Below, one piece after another: positions 26,220-35,706 of a DNA stretch of 45,237 bases; positions within the stretch are counted from its first letter, which is position 1; each line of letters starts with the position of its first letter. The translations under genes were made by a program, and so were the position numbers. Under the pieces are notes generated by a model. The model saw only the letters and a program-made list of their open reading frames with translations, was not told where the DNA came from and searched no databases. Origin of the DNA: Microcaldota archaeon. Lineage in GTDB: Archaea; Micrarchaeota; Micrarchaeia; Micrarchaeales; Micrarchaeaceae. The stretch covers positions 1 through 45,237 of the forward strand of contig JAJYYC010000002.1 of assembly GCA_021801385.1 (NCBI GenBank), given 5' to 3'.

Positions 26220-27017
26220 TTAGTAATCGAATGATTTGAGAGCTGACCATACGCTCTCATTCTCGATATTTTCATATAACGATTTAATATATGGCAGGAG
26301 CGCTTTTGTCACGGCTTCTGAGCGTGGATTTGCAAGTATGTTGTGCTTGGCGTATTCATCCACAGATGCCTTTTCTACCAGGCCTAATTTCTCTGCCATT
26401 ATACCATACGGGGCAAAATAATTTATCAGCGCCTCCTCTGTGTCGAAGCTCATCGCATGCTGCCTGCTCATGACTATTCGTATGAGTTCATGGATAAATA
26501 TTGGGACCGCTTCCTTTGCGGCCTGCTTTGGATCTTCAGATGAAAAGAAACAACATATGATCAATGGATCGGTATAGTTGAACGAAGATCCCAGCGCATC
26601 TGTTGCGACAGAACCAGAATCGGAGAGCACGACAATCACCTTTTCAGGCAAAACCGATTCGAACAGCTGTTTTATCCATCGCTCTAAATCTGTGCCGACC
26701 GAACCTATTATGGAAGTCATTTCGTTGATCATCACGTCAAAGAACTTGTCGCTCTCAGCGAGCATTGGGATCTTTAGCATATACAGCAGCTCGCTCACAG
26801 AGGGATTCTTGACAGGATCTAACATCGCCTCTGCGGATGAGATCCGTGCTTGGTTTAGAAACATCCTTCTGTATATCTTTGCCTCAGTGTAAAAATCCTT
26901 GCCGATTAGCGCGGGCATGCGCTTCATGCCATCAGGTAGGAGGCCTGGCCGTTCAAACATGCTATGTATCAGCAGAAGCTTGCGTGCGTATTCCTTTGTG
27001 TTGAAAATAATCTCCAT
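26220..27017 (-). CDS. Hypothetical protein upstream of ispE
   Basis: A 265-residue soluble, mostly helical protein that I do not recognise. Near residue 175 it has the sequence IFIHELIRIVM followed about 15 residues later by TEEALINYF. This resembles the HExxH...E arrangement of zinc peptidases, but the second histidine is Arg (HELIR), so catalytic activity is doubtful. There is no signal peptide. It is the first gene of the operon with ispE and the DHH phosphoesterase, with a divergent promoter region (27018-27094) shared with the methyltransferase gene. Confidence 0.7.
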   Translation of the reverse strand: MEIIFNTKEYARKLLLIHSMFERPGLLPDGMKRMPALIGKDFYTEAKIYRRMFLNQARISSAEAMLDPVKNPSVSELLYMLKIPMLAESDKFFDVMINEMTSIIGSVGTDLERWIKQLFESVLPEKVIVVLSDSGSVATDALGSSFNYTDPLIICCFFSSEDPKQAAKEAVPIFIHELIRIVMSRQHAMSFDTEEALINYFAPYGIMAEKLGLVEKASVDEYAKHNILANPRSEAVTKALLPYIKSLYENIENESVWSALKSFDY

Positions 27018-27094
27018 ATTTTCACTAGATTGCTTGTCCTGCTCGTTAATATTAGTTTAGTAAGGATTATAGAATTGGCGTATAAAACAGATGC

Positions 27095-28153
27095 ATGGCA
27101 AATGAGTATGTAATGTGCGCAGATCCGCGTTTCGTTGGCAGAGCAACCGCAGAGGTCGCATCCGCATCTGGAGACAAAAGAATTCCGTGCAGATATATGA
27201 CGCATTCCGCATACATCATTGAAGCCACGCTACCGTCTGATGAGTTGCTGCCGCGTATAATGGATGCCAATCCTGTGTTTGTCTATTCGCTGTTTCCTGT
27301 CCTGTTGCATACATCGTTCAAAGGGACAGCAGAGCTTGCGGGCGAGATGGAGAAAACGATGATAAAGGGACGGAGCTTCAGGATAGAGGTTATAAGGGAG
27401 AGTTCTGCAGCGGAAGGGAGCGCGAAGACCCTTGAGGTTGAACTCGGAACTGCTATAGAGAGCATGGGTCATATAGCAGACCTCAAAAACCCGAAACAGA
27501 TTATGGTAGTGATAATCGTAGGCAGTAGGGTTACCGTATCAGGAGGCATAACAGAGTCACTGATAGACATAACAGCAGATTACTCAAGGTGGGGCCAACG
27601 ACACATTGACATACTTAATAGGGCCGAGATGAAGATTATAGAGGCGTTTGCGCTCATGAAAATAAATATACCGATAGGCATAAAGTCGATAGATATCGGA
27701 GCAGCACCTGGAGGCTGGACTAAGTTCCTTGTAGAGAAAGGTTCGAACGTTTTTGCCATAGATGCGGCAGATATGGACTACGCTATGCTCGGGGAAGAAT
27801 GCACGGTGGTAAAACATGGAGGGCAGCTGCAGAAAGGTCCAAGGATCATTCACCTGAAGATGGGATTTGACGATGCCATAAAGATGCTCTCCGAAGAGCG
27901 GTTCGGCTTCGCCGGCATCGACATGAATGTCTCTCCAATGGAGAGCGCGGAATCCGCCGCAAGGATATCTGGGCTCATGGAGCCGGGAGCGCCGTTGCTT
28001 ATGACACTAAAGCTCTGCAAACCATCCGACATTGACGGAATCGATAACGTAGTGAAACGCCTAAATGAGTCATATGAAGGTTTCATTTTCAGGAAGCTAC
28101 CCCATAACAGGCAGGAGATAACGATGGTGGCGCATAGGAAAGCAGGTATCTGA
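27095..28153 (+). CDS. THUMP-FtsJ-like RNA 2'-O-methyltransferase (RlmM-like)
   Basis: A 352-residue protein. The N-terminal half (about 1-155) looks like a THUMP/ferredoxin-like RNA-binding region. The C-terminal half is an FtsJ/RrmJ Rossmann methyltransferase: IKSIDIGAAPGGWTKFLVEKG (about 203-223) binds SAM, FAGIDMNVSP carries the catalytic Asp, LLMTLKLC the Lys and NRQEITMVAHR the Glu. This layout is like the bacterial rRNA methylase RlmM; an archaeal target could be rRNA or tRNA. An out-of-frame ATG lies 4 bp before the start. Confidence 0.78.
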   Translation: MANEYVMCADPRFVGRATAEVASASGDKRIPCRYMTHSAYIIEATLPSDELLPRIMDANPVFVYSLFPVLLHTSFKGTAELAGEMEKTMIKGRSFRIEVIRESSAAEGSAKTLEVELGTAIESMGHIADLKNPKQIMVVIIVGSRVTVSGGITESLIDITADYSRWGQRHIDILNRAEMKIIEAFALMKINIPIGIKSIDIGAAPGGWTKFLVEKGSNVFAIDAADMDYAMLGEECTVVKHGGQLQKGPRIIHLKMGFDDAIKMLSEERFGFAGIDMNVSPMESAESAARISGLMEPGAPLLMTLKLCKPSDIDGIDNVVKRLNESYEGFIFRKLPHNRQEITMVAHRKAGI

Positions 28154-28155
28154 TT

Positions 28156-29133
28156 TCAATTTATCATTGTTGTGTTGCAGCCAGCTGGCTGGCCCAACTG
28201 GTCGCTCAGTACTAGCTTAAGGTACCCCAGATATGGGATATCAAGTATCACCTTCCCCTGCACTTGCGACAGGTTCGCAGGATAATTCCCATACTGCATA
28301 TCTAAACCTGGATTGTTATCCCCTTTTGTGAGCGTATAATATTTTCCTGATGCGTTTATTATTGCGTATACCCGGTGAACTATGAAGCTATCCCCTTCCT
28401 TATAAAACAGGTCTGATGGCACTGTTGAATAGACTATGGGCGTGTTGTTCTGATCTCCAGTGATCACTGTGTTTCCTATTATGATCGCTTTTGTAGCCGC
28501 ATACTCTATTTGCCCTGTCGATGTTTTGACAGGGGTCGTGCCACATATGAACCTGACCAGATTGCCTGACTGTGATGAATTTGAAACGATGCTTCCGCCA
28601 TAAGGTGAGTATTTGTACAGACCGATGGTGTCACCAGTATGGTACTCCTGTGAGATAGTTGCGCTAGATCCGTTCTGGGTGTATGCGACGCATGATAGGA
28701 ACTCATTCCCTATGTTAGAGAGCATCGCGTTGTAGCTTGATGCACTCACATTGACAATCGGTGCATTGATCGTTGTTGGTGAATTGAGGCCCCGTATTAA
28801 GATTATGTCCCCTCTATGGAACGTAGGGAGCATGCTGCAGCTGGGCACCACGTCGATTGGATAGTTCGTCCCAAGCGCGTATTTTATCACAACCCATGCT
28901 ATTAAAACCAGTGCCACCATCAAGACAAGCTCAATTATATCTCTCTTTATCATACCTCCTTTCGTGCTGTTCGTGACCTCTAATATTATTATGCCTATTA
29001 TGAGGAGGAATATCGCTATACCAGCCAGATAGGATATGAAAACTATACTTTGCATGGTTATGTATACCACGAACAGAACCACAAGCAGTATGTATAGAGG
29101 GAGCGTGTTTGTGTTATGCTTTTTGCGCGCCAT
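28156..29133 (-). CDS. Signal peptidase I (S26 family, archaeal type)
   Basis: A 325-residue membrane protein with about three N-terminal hydrophobic helices (between 12 and 85) and an extracytoplasmic catalytic domain. The nucleophile is S100 in PSCSMLPTFHRGD. In place of the bacterial lysine there is H253 in FIVHRVYAI, as in archaeal and ER signal peptidases, and D272 lies in TKGDNN. It removes signal peptides after Sec export. The domain has a long insert (about 115-225) rich in Ser/Asn. Its ATG directly follows the SMC stop, so the two are one transcript. Confidence 0.9.
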   Translation of the reverse strand: MARKKHNTNTLPLYILLVVLFVVYITMQSIVFISYLAGIAIFLLIIGIIILEVTNSTKGGMIKRDIIELVLMVALVLIAWVVIKYALGTNYPIDVVPSCSMLPTFHRGDIILIRGLNSPTTINAPIVNVSASSYNAMLSNIGNEFLSCVAYTQNGSSATISQEYHTGDTIGLYKYSPYGGSIVSNSSQSGNLVRFICGTTPVKTSTGQIEYAATKAIIIGNTVITGDQNNTPIVYSTVPSDLFYKEGDSFIVHRVYAIINASGKYYTLTKGDNNPGLDMQYGNYPANLSQVQGKVILDIPYLGYLKLVLSDQLGQPAGCNTTMIN

Positions 29134-32100
29134 CTATGCCCCCTCTGTCGCAAGCGCACTGACCTGATCGAGGTTTATCCCAACCACCTGCGATTCGTTT
29201 CCGCGCCTGACGACACCTATTGTTGTGTGCGCTGCGCTGAGCATGTAGTCTCTATGGCTAACCACAATCATCTGGGAGCGTTTGCTGAGCTGCGATATTA
29301 GGGTAGAGAGCTTCTTTGTGTTATCCTTGTCAAGCGCAGTGTCGACCTCGTCGAACAGGTAGAATGCCATAGGATTGCGCATCTGTATTGAGAACAGCAG
29401 TATCAGGCTATTGAGTGATTTCTCTCCTCCGCTCAGCTGGTCATGGCCCATATTCCTGTTCTTTCCTCGGGTCACCACGATGCTCATGCCTGACATCAAC
29501 GGATCTTTCCTGTCATCTAATTCAAGCGATGCGGCGTCTTCTAATACGTAGCCATGCAGCTGCTTGAATTTCTCGTTTACCTCTTCGAACGTCTGCATGA
29601 ATACCGAGAGCTTGCGAGTCTCTATCTCGTTTATCACCGACATTATTGACCCTTTTTCCTTCTGGAGCACATCCATCTTGCTGACAGCCTCTTCCAGCTC
29701 GGTTTTCTTCTGTTCGTATATCTCAGGCGCCTTGAGGTTGACACCGCCAAGTCGCTCCATCTGTGATTTGTATGATGCGAGCTTCTGCTCTATCAGATCG
29801 GTGCTCTCTTCGGTTATTGGCTCGATGTTGCTGTATGCTGCAAGGTCTGCGCGTATGTCCGAAAGCCTGATCTTCTGTTGCGACATACGGACTCGCGATT
29901 CCGCTACCTCACGCTCGTACCTTGAGAGCTCAGCGGATCTGCGCCCGCGCTCCTCTGTGAGTTTCGACAGCTTTGCATTCACCTGGTCGAGCTTTGACAT
30001 GATGCCGCCATGCTTTGAGCCATGCGACTTGTATTCCTCTTGCAACTCCGAATGCAGGCGCCTCAGTTCGGTTAATTCCGAACCTATTGCAGAAAGGGAT
30101 GTCTTCCCTTCATTCAGCTGCTTCCTTGAATTTTCTATCTTTATGTCAATCTCTGAGACTCTTTTTGATGATATCTCGTATTCCTTGCGCTTTTCCGCAA
30201 GCGACGCCGTTAGGGACTCTATTTCAGCCCTGGCGATGTTGTACCGCTCAACCTCTTTCATGCGCTCGGCTTCGCCGCTGCCGCGCTTCGATAATGCGGA
30301 TAGGCGAGCGTTTTCCGCTTCGAGCGCACGGATCTCTGAAGATATGCGTTCTGATTCCGCAGCATTGGACGATTTTGAAGCGCTGAGCCTGCGTATCGAT
30401 TCTGAAAGCCTTATTAACTCCGACTCTGCTGAATTTATCTCCGCTTTCAGCGAGGCCGCTGAATCAGTGATTTGGCGCTTTATGAATTCGGCCTCGTGCT
30501 TATGCGCTTCCAGTTCTGAAAGCCTTTTGGCGCATATGGATGATTCCGCTTCAAGCGATGTGCGCTCCTTGAGAAGATTGGTTCGCTCTTTTAGTATAGC
30601 ATTAAGCTTGGCCTCCAGCGCAGGCAGCGATGCCCTTGATGAGATTACACCGCCGGTTATTACGCCAGACTGCTCTATGAGTTCCCCGCCCAATGTGACA
30701 TAACGATGGCGGGCGGCGCCATGCTTCGCCGCTTCGGCTATCGATTCTGTGATGTAGGTGTCTGCGAATATGAACGCAAACGCTTTCTCGAACTTGGTAT
30801 CGTATGTAACGTGCGATATTAAGGAATCGAGGCCCTTCTCAGGGGGCTTCTGTTCTATTATCCTGTTTAGCGGTATGAACGATGCGCGTCCCATCTTTTT
30901 GTCCTTGATCAGCTTTATCGCCTTATCCGCGACCGACTCGTTTTCCACTATAAAATAGCTGAGCCTTGCGGAGGATGCGGCGGTAACAGCGACCGAATAG
31001 TTATCATCGTAACTGCAGAGTTCGTATGCGCGGCCGTAGACGCCTTTTACCTGATCCTTCAAAAGGTCAGATATTCTGCGTTCAGCGGAGCCGCCTGACA
31101 TCGCAATATGTTCCCGCGCCTTGAACTCATCGCTGTCGAGCGCGCCTATTCTCGCGGTCATTTCGGCCAACCGCTTGGATGCGGCGGTGTTGCGTTCTGA
31201 CAGATCGGTGCGCTCCTTTATTATGCTGTCGATCTCCTTTCCCGAATTGATTAGATCGGATTCTGTTTTGGCCAGACTGGAAGATTTTGATTTGATGGCC
31301 TCTTTATTCTGTAAGATTAGGTTTTCGATCTGAGTGAGTTCTGCTTCAGAGGACGCAATCCGAGATGATATTGATGACAGGTCTGACTGGAGCTTGCGTA
31401 TTGAGGCCTGGTTTTTCTCATATGCTGCGAGCAGCTCCTCTGTCGCTTCCTTCCCTGAAGTCAGGAGCTTCTCAAGCTTCTTATCTCCAAGCGCGCCAGA
31501 TTTTGCGGCGAGCTCTGCGGTTATCTGATCCACCGACGCTGATGATTCCCTTGCTGACTTAGATGCTGAATCCCTGTCCGATATCAGTCCTGCGAGCTCT
31601 GCCTCACGTTCGGCTATGCGCGATTGCAGCGCCTTCTCTTCTGAATTCTTGATTGCGATCTGCTTTTCGACCTCGTTGAGCCTGCCGCTTATCCGTGTAG
31701 CCTCTATCGACTTCTCGTTTAGCTTGCCGGTGAGTTCCGCCCGTTCCTTCGACGACGATGACTCCTCAGATTCAAGGGTTAAGAGCCTTGATTTGGTATC
31801 TGCAGCTTTTGTCTCTATCGCCTTTATCGCCGACTCTCCCCCATTGTATTCCTGTGCGACCTGCTGCTCCTTCGCCTTTAAGATGGTGAATGTTCCGCGG
31901 GTTACGTAGTCCTTGAGCTTTAGGTATGATTCCGCGTCTCCTTTCTGCTTCTCTATGTCAGCAAGGAACCCTTTTTTAAGATCAAGCTCTATTTGCGCCT
32001 CACGTATCTTATTGTCGACCTTCTCCAGCTCCTTTATCGAGGCTCCGCGTTTCTCATCGAATTCTTTTATTCCGGCCGCGCTGTCGATCAGCTCCCGCCT

Positions 32101-32544
32101 CTGCTTTGCGGTAAGCTTCTCCATGTAGACAATCTCTCCCTGGGCGATCGTGTTCGTATCATCTGCAAAGCATCGGTATGACCTAAGGGCATCTATCGCC
32201 TCCTGTCGGGTCGCGCGTTTGCCGTCTATGCGATAGCCGATCTTCCTGTCTGATTTTATCATCCTGGTGACCTCGAATTTTCGGTCGCCGTTGAAATGTA
32301 GCGTGACGTATGCGCGGCTTATGCCCTTCTTGCTCTTTGCGCCCGCGCTAATCAGCTTCTCGGCGCGATCCACTCTTAATCTGCGCAATGATGTCTCTCC
32401 CAAAGCGAAGAGCAGCGCGTCCCAGATGTTGGACTTGCCTGAGCCGTTCGGCCCCACGATGCAGTTAAAGCCATTGCTGAACTTTATGTTAGTGTGTCTG
32501 AAAGACTTGAAATTGTGTATTGTCATGCCTTCCAAGTAGAGCAT
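29134..32544 (-). CDS. smc: Chromosome segregation SMC ATPase
   Basis: An 1136-residue SMC protein. The N-terminal ATPase half has Walker A GPNGSGKSN (31-39). Two long coiled coils flank a hinge domain (about 480-640, with SGGSAERRISDLLKDQVKGV leading in). The C-terminal half has the signature LSGGEKSLNSL (1037-1047) and Walker B YLFDEVDTALD (about 1062-1072). It dimerises to organise and segregate the chromosome. No scpA/scpB gene is adjacent, although archaeal smc is often next to scpA. The + strand shadow frame across the coiled coil is not a gene. Confidence 0.97.
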   Translation of the reverse strand: MLYLEGMTIHNFKSFRHTNIKFSNGFNCIVGPNGSGKSNIWDALLFALGETSLRRLRVDRAEKLISAGAKSKKGISRAYVTLHFNGDRKFEVTRMIKSDRKIGYRIDGKRATRQEAIDALRSYRCFADDTNTIAQGEIVYMEKLTAKQRRELIDSAAGIKEFDEKRGASIKELEKVDNKIREAQIELDLKKGFLADIEKQKGDAESYLKLKDYVTRGTFTILKAKEQQVAQEYNGGESAIKAIETKAADTKSRLLTLESEESSSSKERAELTGKLNEKSIEATRISGRLNEVEKQIAIKNSEEKALQSRIAEREAELAGLISDRDSASKSARESSASVDQITAELAAKSGALGDKKLEKLLTSGKEATEELLAAYEKNQASIRKLQSDLSSISSRIASSEAELTQIENLILQNKEAIKSKSSSLAKTESDLINSGKEIDSIIKERTDLSERNTAASKRLAEMTARIGALDSDEFKAREHIAMSGGSAERRISDLLKDQVKGVYGRAYELCSYDDNYSVAVTAASSARLSYFIVENESVADKAIKLIKDKKMGRASFIPLNRIIEQKPPEKGLDSLISHVTYDTKFEKAFAFIFADTYITESIAEAAKHGAARHRYVTLGGELIEQSGVITGGVISSRASLPALEAKLNAILKERTNLLKERTSLEAESSICAKRLSELEAHKHEAEFIKRQITDSAASLKAEINSAESELIRLSESIRRLSASKSSNAAESERISSEIRALEAENARLSALSKRGSGEAERMKEVERYNIARAEIESLTASLAEKRKEYEISSKRVSEIDIKIENSRKQLNEGKTSLSAIGSELTELRRLHSELQEEYKSHGSKHGGIMSKLDQVNAKLSKLTEERGRRSAELSRYEREVAESRVRMSQQKIRLSDIRADLAAYSNIEPITEESTDLIEQKLASYKSQMERLGGVNLKAPEIYEQKKTELEEAVSKMDVLQKEKGSIMSVINEIETRKLSVFMQTFEEVNEKFKQLHGYVLEDAASLELDDRKDPLMSGMSIVVTRGKNRNMGHDQLSGGEKSLNSLILLFSIQMRNPMAFYLFDEVDTALDKDNTKKLSTLISQLSKRSQMIVVSHRDYMLSAAHTTIGVVRRGNESQVVGINLDQVSALATEGA

Positions 32545-32611
32545 CGGTTCACCGGTCAGAGATTTATCTTTAGACGTTTATTTAAGCGTTATTGTGATAG
32601 GCCATATACAT

Positions 32612-33700
32612 TCAGCGGTTGCGGCCTTTGCCAGTATTCTTGAACCGCATGCGCAACATCATAAGATATTCCAATCGCTGGCGCCTTATTATCCCGGCCG
32701 GTTTCCCTTTTTTCACCACAACAGCCAACGGTGACTCTTCCGACTCAAGAGTCTGGAATGCGTTGAACATAGAAGTACCATAATCGAGTGTCGGAATTGG
32801 GACACAGAGTTTTCCTATTCTGGCATCTGAAGCTGTTGTCTTGAGCGCCTCTTTACGGAGACGCTGATTTGAGAGCACAGCATACCCGCCTTCTGATTTT
32901 GTTATCACGGTGTGCGAATATGGATTTACGACAAGCGAATTGAGAGAGCTTATTTTCATTCCGGGATTTATTAAAGTGTAGTCTTTGCTTATTCCGCGCT
33001 TTATGTCAATGCTGCCGGTGCGCTCCTTGATGCGCGCCATGAGCATCTCAGATTCAGTCCCGCCATATATGAACAGCGCTATCAGTGCGTTGAAGAGCAA
33101 AAGAAACTCTTTGTATGAAACGGAGTATTTTGCTATTATTATGTATGCACTCGATAGCACCACATATGCGACCATTGTTATCCTGCTGGCAGTGAGTGTG
33201 AGCCGCGTAGCCTCTGTGTGGCTGCGGCTCTTCTCGAGCCACCCCCTTAGCGCACGGCCTCCGTCAAGAGGCATCCATGGCAGCAGATTAAATATGCCAA
33301 GCAGCAGATTAAGGACTGCAAGCAGATATAACAGGTTTGATAATGTTCCTGCTGTTGGTATAGAGGCGAGATACAGGATTAACGCGAGCAAGAGTGTTGC
33401 GATAGGGCCCGAAATGGATACTGCTGCCTCAGTGTCTGGGGACATATTATTTTGGTCTATGACCGTGCCTCCGCCCAGAGGGTAGATCACAATGCGTTTT
33501 ATCTTCACCTTTCTCCTTGATGCGACCTCAGCATGAACCATCTCATGGAGCAGCACGCATACGAAGAAGAGCGCGAGCAGGAAGAACGCCTGAACGTCGA
33601 ATACGAGAACGAAGAGCATGAGCAGTACGAATGTCCAATGCAGCTCAACGTTGGCTCCCCTGAACTTGCCTAATATTATAGAAAGGTCAGCCATGGCCAC
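32612..33700 (-). CDS. Site-2 protease-like M50 metalloprotease with CBS-like C-terminus
   Basis: A 362-residue protein. The membrane part (about 15-220, five to six helices) carries the zinc motif HEMVH (52-56) and the partner motif MPLDGGRAL (143-151), the signature of M50/S2P intramembrane proteases. A cytoplasmic region (about 230-350) resembles paired CBS modules, which often sense adenine nucleotides. It could process membrane-tethered regulators; the HTH/DUF4382 protein encoded at 12052-13455 is the sort of substrate to consider. It is divergent from proS across 55 bp. Confidence 0.88.
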   Translation of the reverse strand: MAMADLSIILGKFRGANVELHWTFVLLMLFVLVFDVQAFFLLALFFVCVLLHEMVHAEVASRRKVKIKRIVIYPLGGGTVIDQNNMSPDTEAAVSISGPIATLLLALILYLASIPTAGTLSNLLYLLAVLNLLLGIFNLLPWMPLDGGRALRGWLEKSRSHTEATRLTLTASRITMVAYVVLSSAYIIIAKYSVSYKEFLLLFNALIALFIYGGTESEMLMARIKERTGSIDIKRGISKDYTLINPGMKISSLNSLVVNPYSHTVITKSEGGYAVLSNQRLRKEALKTTASDARIGKLCVPIPTLDYGTSMFNAFQTLESEESPLAVVVKKGKPAGIIRRQRLEYLMMLRMRFKNTGKGRNR

Positions 33701-33755
33701 ACTTAGACACTAACTATTTAAGGGGAACATCAATAAACCTATTGCGGGTGCTAGA

Positions 33756-35207
33756 ATGGAAGGCGAAAAGGCAGACAAGGGAATCAAGTTTAAGAAATCC
33801 GAGAATTTCTCAGAGTGGTACACTGATGTAATAATAAGGTCTGAGTTCGTGGACTACAGCTCAGTTTCCGGAATGATGGTACTGAGGCCGGACAGCTACT
33901 TCTTATGGGAGCAGATAATGAATGTTACTGACAGGCTATTGAAAGAGAATGGGGTCACAAACACCGCGTTCCCTATTCTAATACCGGAGAGGCTGCTACA
34001 GAAAGAGGCAAAGCACATAGAGCATTTCAAGGCGGAGGTCGCGTGGGTCACGCACGGAGGGGACAGCGAACTCGAGGAGAGGCTGGCGATAAGGCCGACT
34101 TCTGAGACTATAATGTACGAGTCGGTCGCAAAATGGGTGAGGTCGTGGAGGGATCTTCCGATGAAGCTGAACCAGTGGAACAGCGTTGTCCGCTGGGAGT
34201 TCAAGCACCCGACCCCGTTCCTCAGGACAAGAGAGTTCCATTGGAACGAGGGCCACAGTATATATGCGACCGAAGAGGAAACGATAAGGGAGAGAGACGT
34301 CATATTGGGGATATACGAGCATGTGCTCAAAGACTATCTTGCGCTTCCGTGCATTGTTGGGCGCAAGACAGAGCAGGAAAAGTTTGCCGGAGGGGTGGCG
34401 TCTTACAGCATTGAACAATTGATGCCAGACGGATGGGCAATACAGGGTCCTGACTGGCATTTCGACGGCCAAAACTTTGCAAAGGTGTTCAATATAGAAT
34501 TCCTTGACAAGGATGGAAAGAAAGCATTAGCATGGCAGAGCACTTATGCAATAAGCACCAGAGTGCTGGGCGCTTTGATAGCCACGCATGGCGATGACAG
34601 AGGGCTTGTGATACCCCCGATGATGTCACGGATACAGGTGGTGGTCGTTCCGATATACAAGACAGATAACAGGGATAAGGTGATTAAAGCCGCCATGGTG
34701 GTGGCATCAGAAATAGGCAAAAAATCAAGAGTCCACCTTGATGACAGGGATGATGTCTCACCCGGATGGAAGTTCAACGAATGGGAATTGAAGGGCGTGC
34801 CGCTAAGAATAGAGATAGGAGAGCGCGACATAAACGAGGGCAAGGTGGTCGCGGCGAGAAGGGACACGTTAGAAAAAACAGATATCAAGATTGACGCGGT
34901 CGGGAAGGAGTCGCAAAAACTGCTCAAGAATATACAGAAAAGTATGTATAAGAGGGCTGTCAATTTGATGAAGTCGATGAGATCGACAGCATATAGTTAT
35001 GCATCGATGAAGTCCGCTCTCGAAGTAAAAAAGGGCTTCGTGCTTGCGCCATGGTGCGGAAGCGATGAATGCGAGAACAAGATAAAGGAGGAAACAGGCG
35101 CAAAAATAACAAACATGCCACTTGACCAGCAAAACAAGCTTAAAGGCAACTGCATATACTGTGGAAAGCAGGCAAAACACATGGCAAACTTCGCGAAATC
35201 CTACTGA
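33756..35207 (+). CDS. proS: Prolyl-tRNA synthetase (archaeal/eukaryotic type)
   Basis: A 483-residue class II synthetase. Motif 1 lies in SGMMVLRPDSYFLWEQI, motif 2 in FKHPTPFLRTREFHWNEGH and motif 3 in GALIATHGDDRGLVIPP. The C-terminal zinc-binding extension has Cys at WCGSDECE and CIYCGKQA, typical of the archaeal/eukaryotic form; the bacterial editing insert is absent. It charges tRNA-Pro. After this gene the base composition and gene content change. Confidence 0.97.
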   Translation: MEGEKADKGIKFKKSENFSEWYTDVIIRSEFVDYSSVSGMMVLRPDSYFLWEQIMNVTDRLLKENGVTNTAFPILIPERLLQKEAKHIEHFKAEVAWVTHGGDSELEERLAIRPTSETIMYESVAKWVRSWRDLPMKLNQWNSVVRWEFKHPTPFLRTREFHWNEGHSIYATEEETIRERDVILGIYEHVLKDYLALPCIVGRKTEQEKFAGGVASYSIEQLMPDGWAIQGPDWHFDGQNFAKVFNIEFLDKDGKKALAWQSTYAISTRVLGALIATHGDDRGLVIPPMMSRIQVVVVPIYKTDNRDKVIKAAMVVASEIGKKSRVHLDDRDDVSPGWKFNEWELKGVPLRIEIGERDINEGKVVAARRDTLEKTDIKIDAVGKESQKLLKNIQKSMYKRAVNLMKSMRSTAYSYASMKSALEVKKGFVLAPWCGSDECENKIKEETGAKITNMPLDQQNKLKGNCIYCGKQAKHMANFAKSY

Positions 35208-35371
35208 TCGGCAGTCCCAACCATCTTGAAAATTCGCGTGCTCGCCCAGGAAGTGTCTGATATGAGCAATCAGGCTTTACCTTAAGGCCTTTTTCCTTGC
35301 AAGTCAAATGCAATCAGCACAAGCGCCTCCGCGATCCCATGGCCAATATCTGTTTCTGGCACATAAGTTAC
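35208..35371 (-). pseudogene. Remnant of a small GNAT acetyltransferase (PF14542-like)
   Basis: Read on the minus strand, three adjoining frames together match a YjdJ-type GNAT: VTYVPETDIGHGIAEALVLIAFD, then after a shift near 35300 CKEKGLKVKPDCSY, then after a shift near 35260 RHFLGEHANF. In living members these pieces form the continuous sequence TyVPe..rG.GIa..Lv..al...r.kGLKV.P.CpY...f...H.e. At least two frameshifts make it a dead gene. It abuts the proS stop and marks the start of the degraded stretch. Confidence 0.6.
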
Positions 35372-35458
35372 TAAATTTTGTGAAAATTAATAGAGAATAT
35401 ACCGGTTCAGATAATATATGACTCAAAAGGTGTATGACATATATATTGTCAAGAGTAA

Positions 35459-35617
35459 ATAATCAGCAAACTTGAGAAATTGAATAACACAATGTAAATT
35501 AATTGATGATTCAGAAACCTAGACGAAGTATTTAGGTTCTATAATGAAAAGAAGCCCAACATAAGTCTTACAAATAGTATCTGAGAATCTATTACAGAAA
35601 TTCTATGAAAAGAAATA
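35459..35617 (+). pseudogene. Remnant of a DDE (rve-type) transposase C-terminus
   Basis: One + strand frame, broken by several stops, reads SKLEKLNNTM, then FRNLDEVFRFYNEKKPNISL and after a stop ESITEIL. This follows the C-terminal pattern of integrase-core transposases (GK.ErfnrT ... f.slde.i.fYN..RPH.sL ... tP.eil). Inverted repeats and the N-terminal part are not visible, so the insertion sequence is heavily decayed. Together with the GNAT remnant it fills the 500-bp gap between proS and the LOG gene; the rest of that gap is AT-rich without recognisable content. Confidence 0.5.
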
Positions 35618-35706
35618 CATATGCCCAACGAAGCTTAGAGGAACTTTAAAAAGCGGTGGACAGTAATTATCTTTATTAATTATTCTGCTGATTTTATTCT
35701 GATTTT

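Noticed and set aside
29564-30703. Long open frame of about 379 codons on + inside smc
   Set aside because: It is antisense to the SMC coiled coil; its Ser-rich, low-complexity translation mirrors coiled-coil codons and has no ribosome site or family character.
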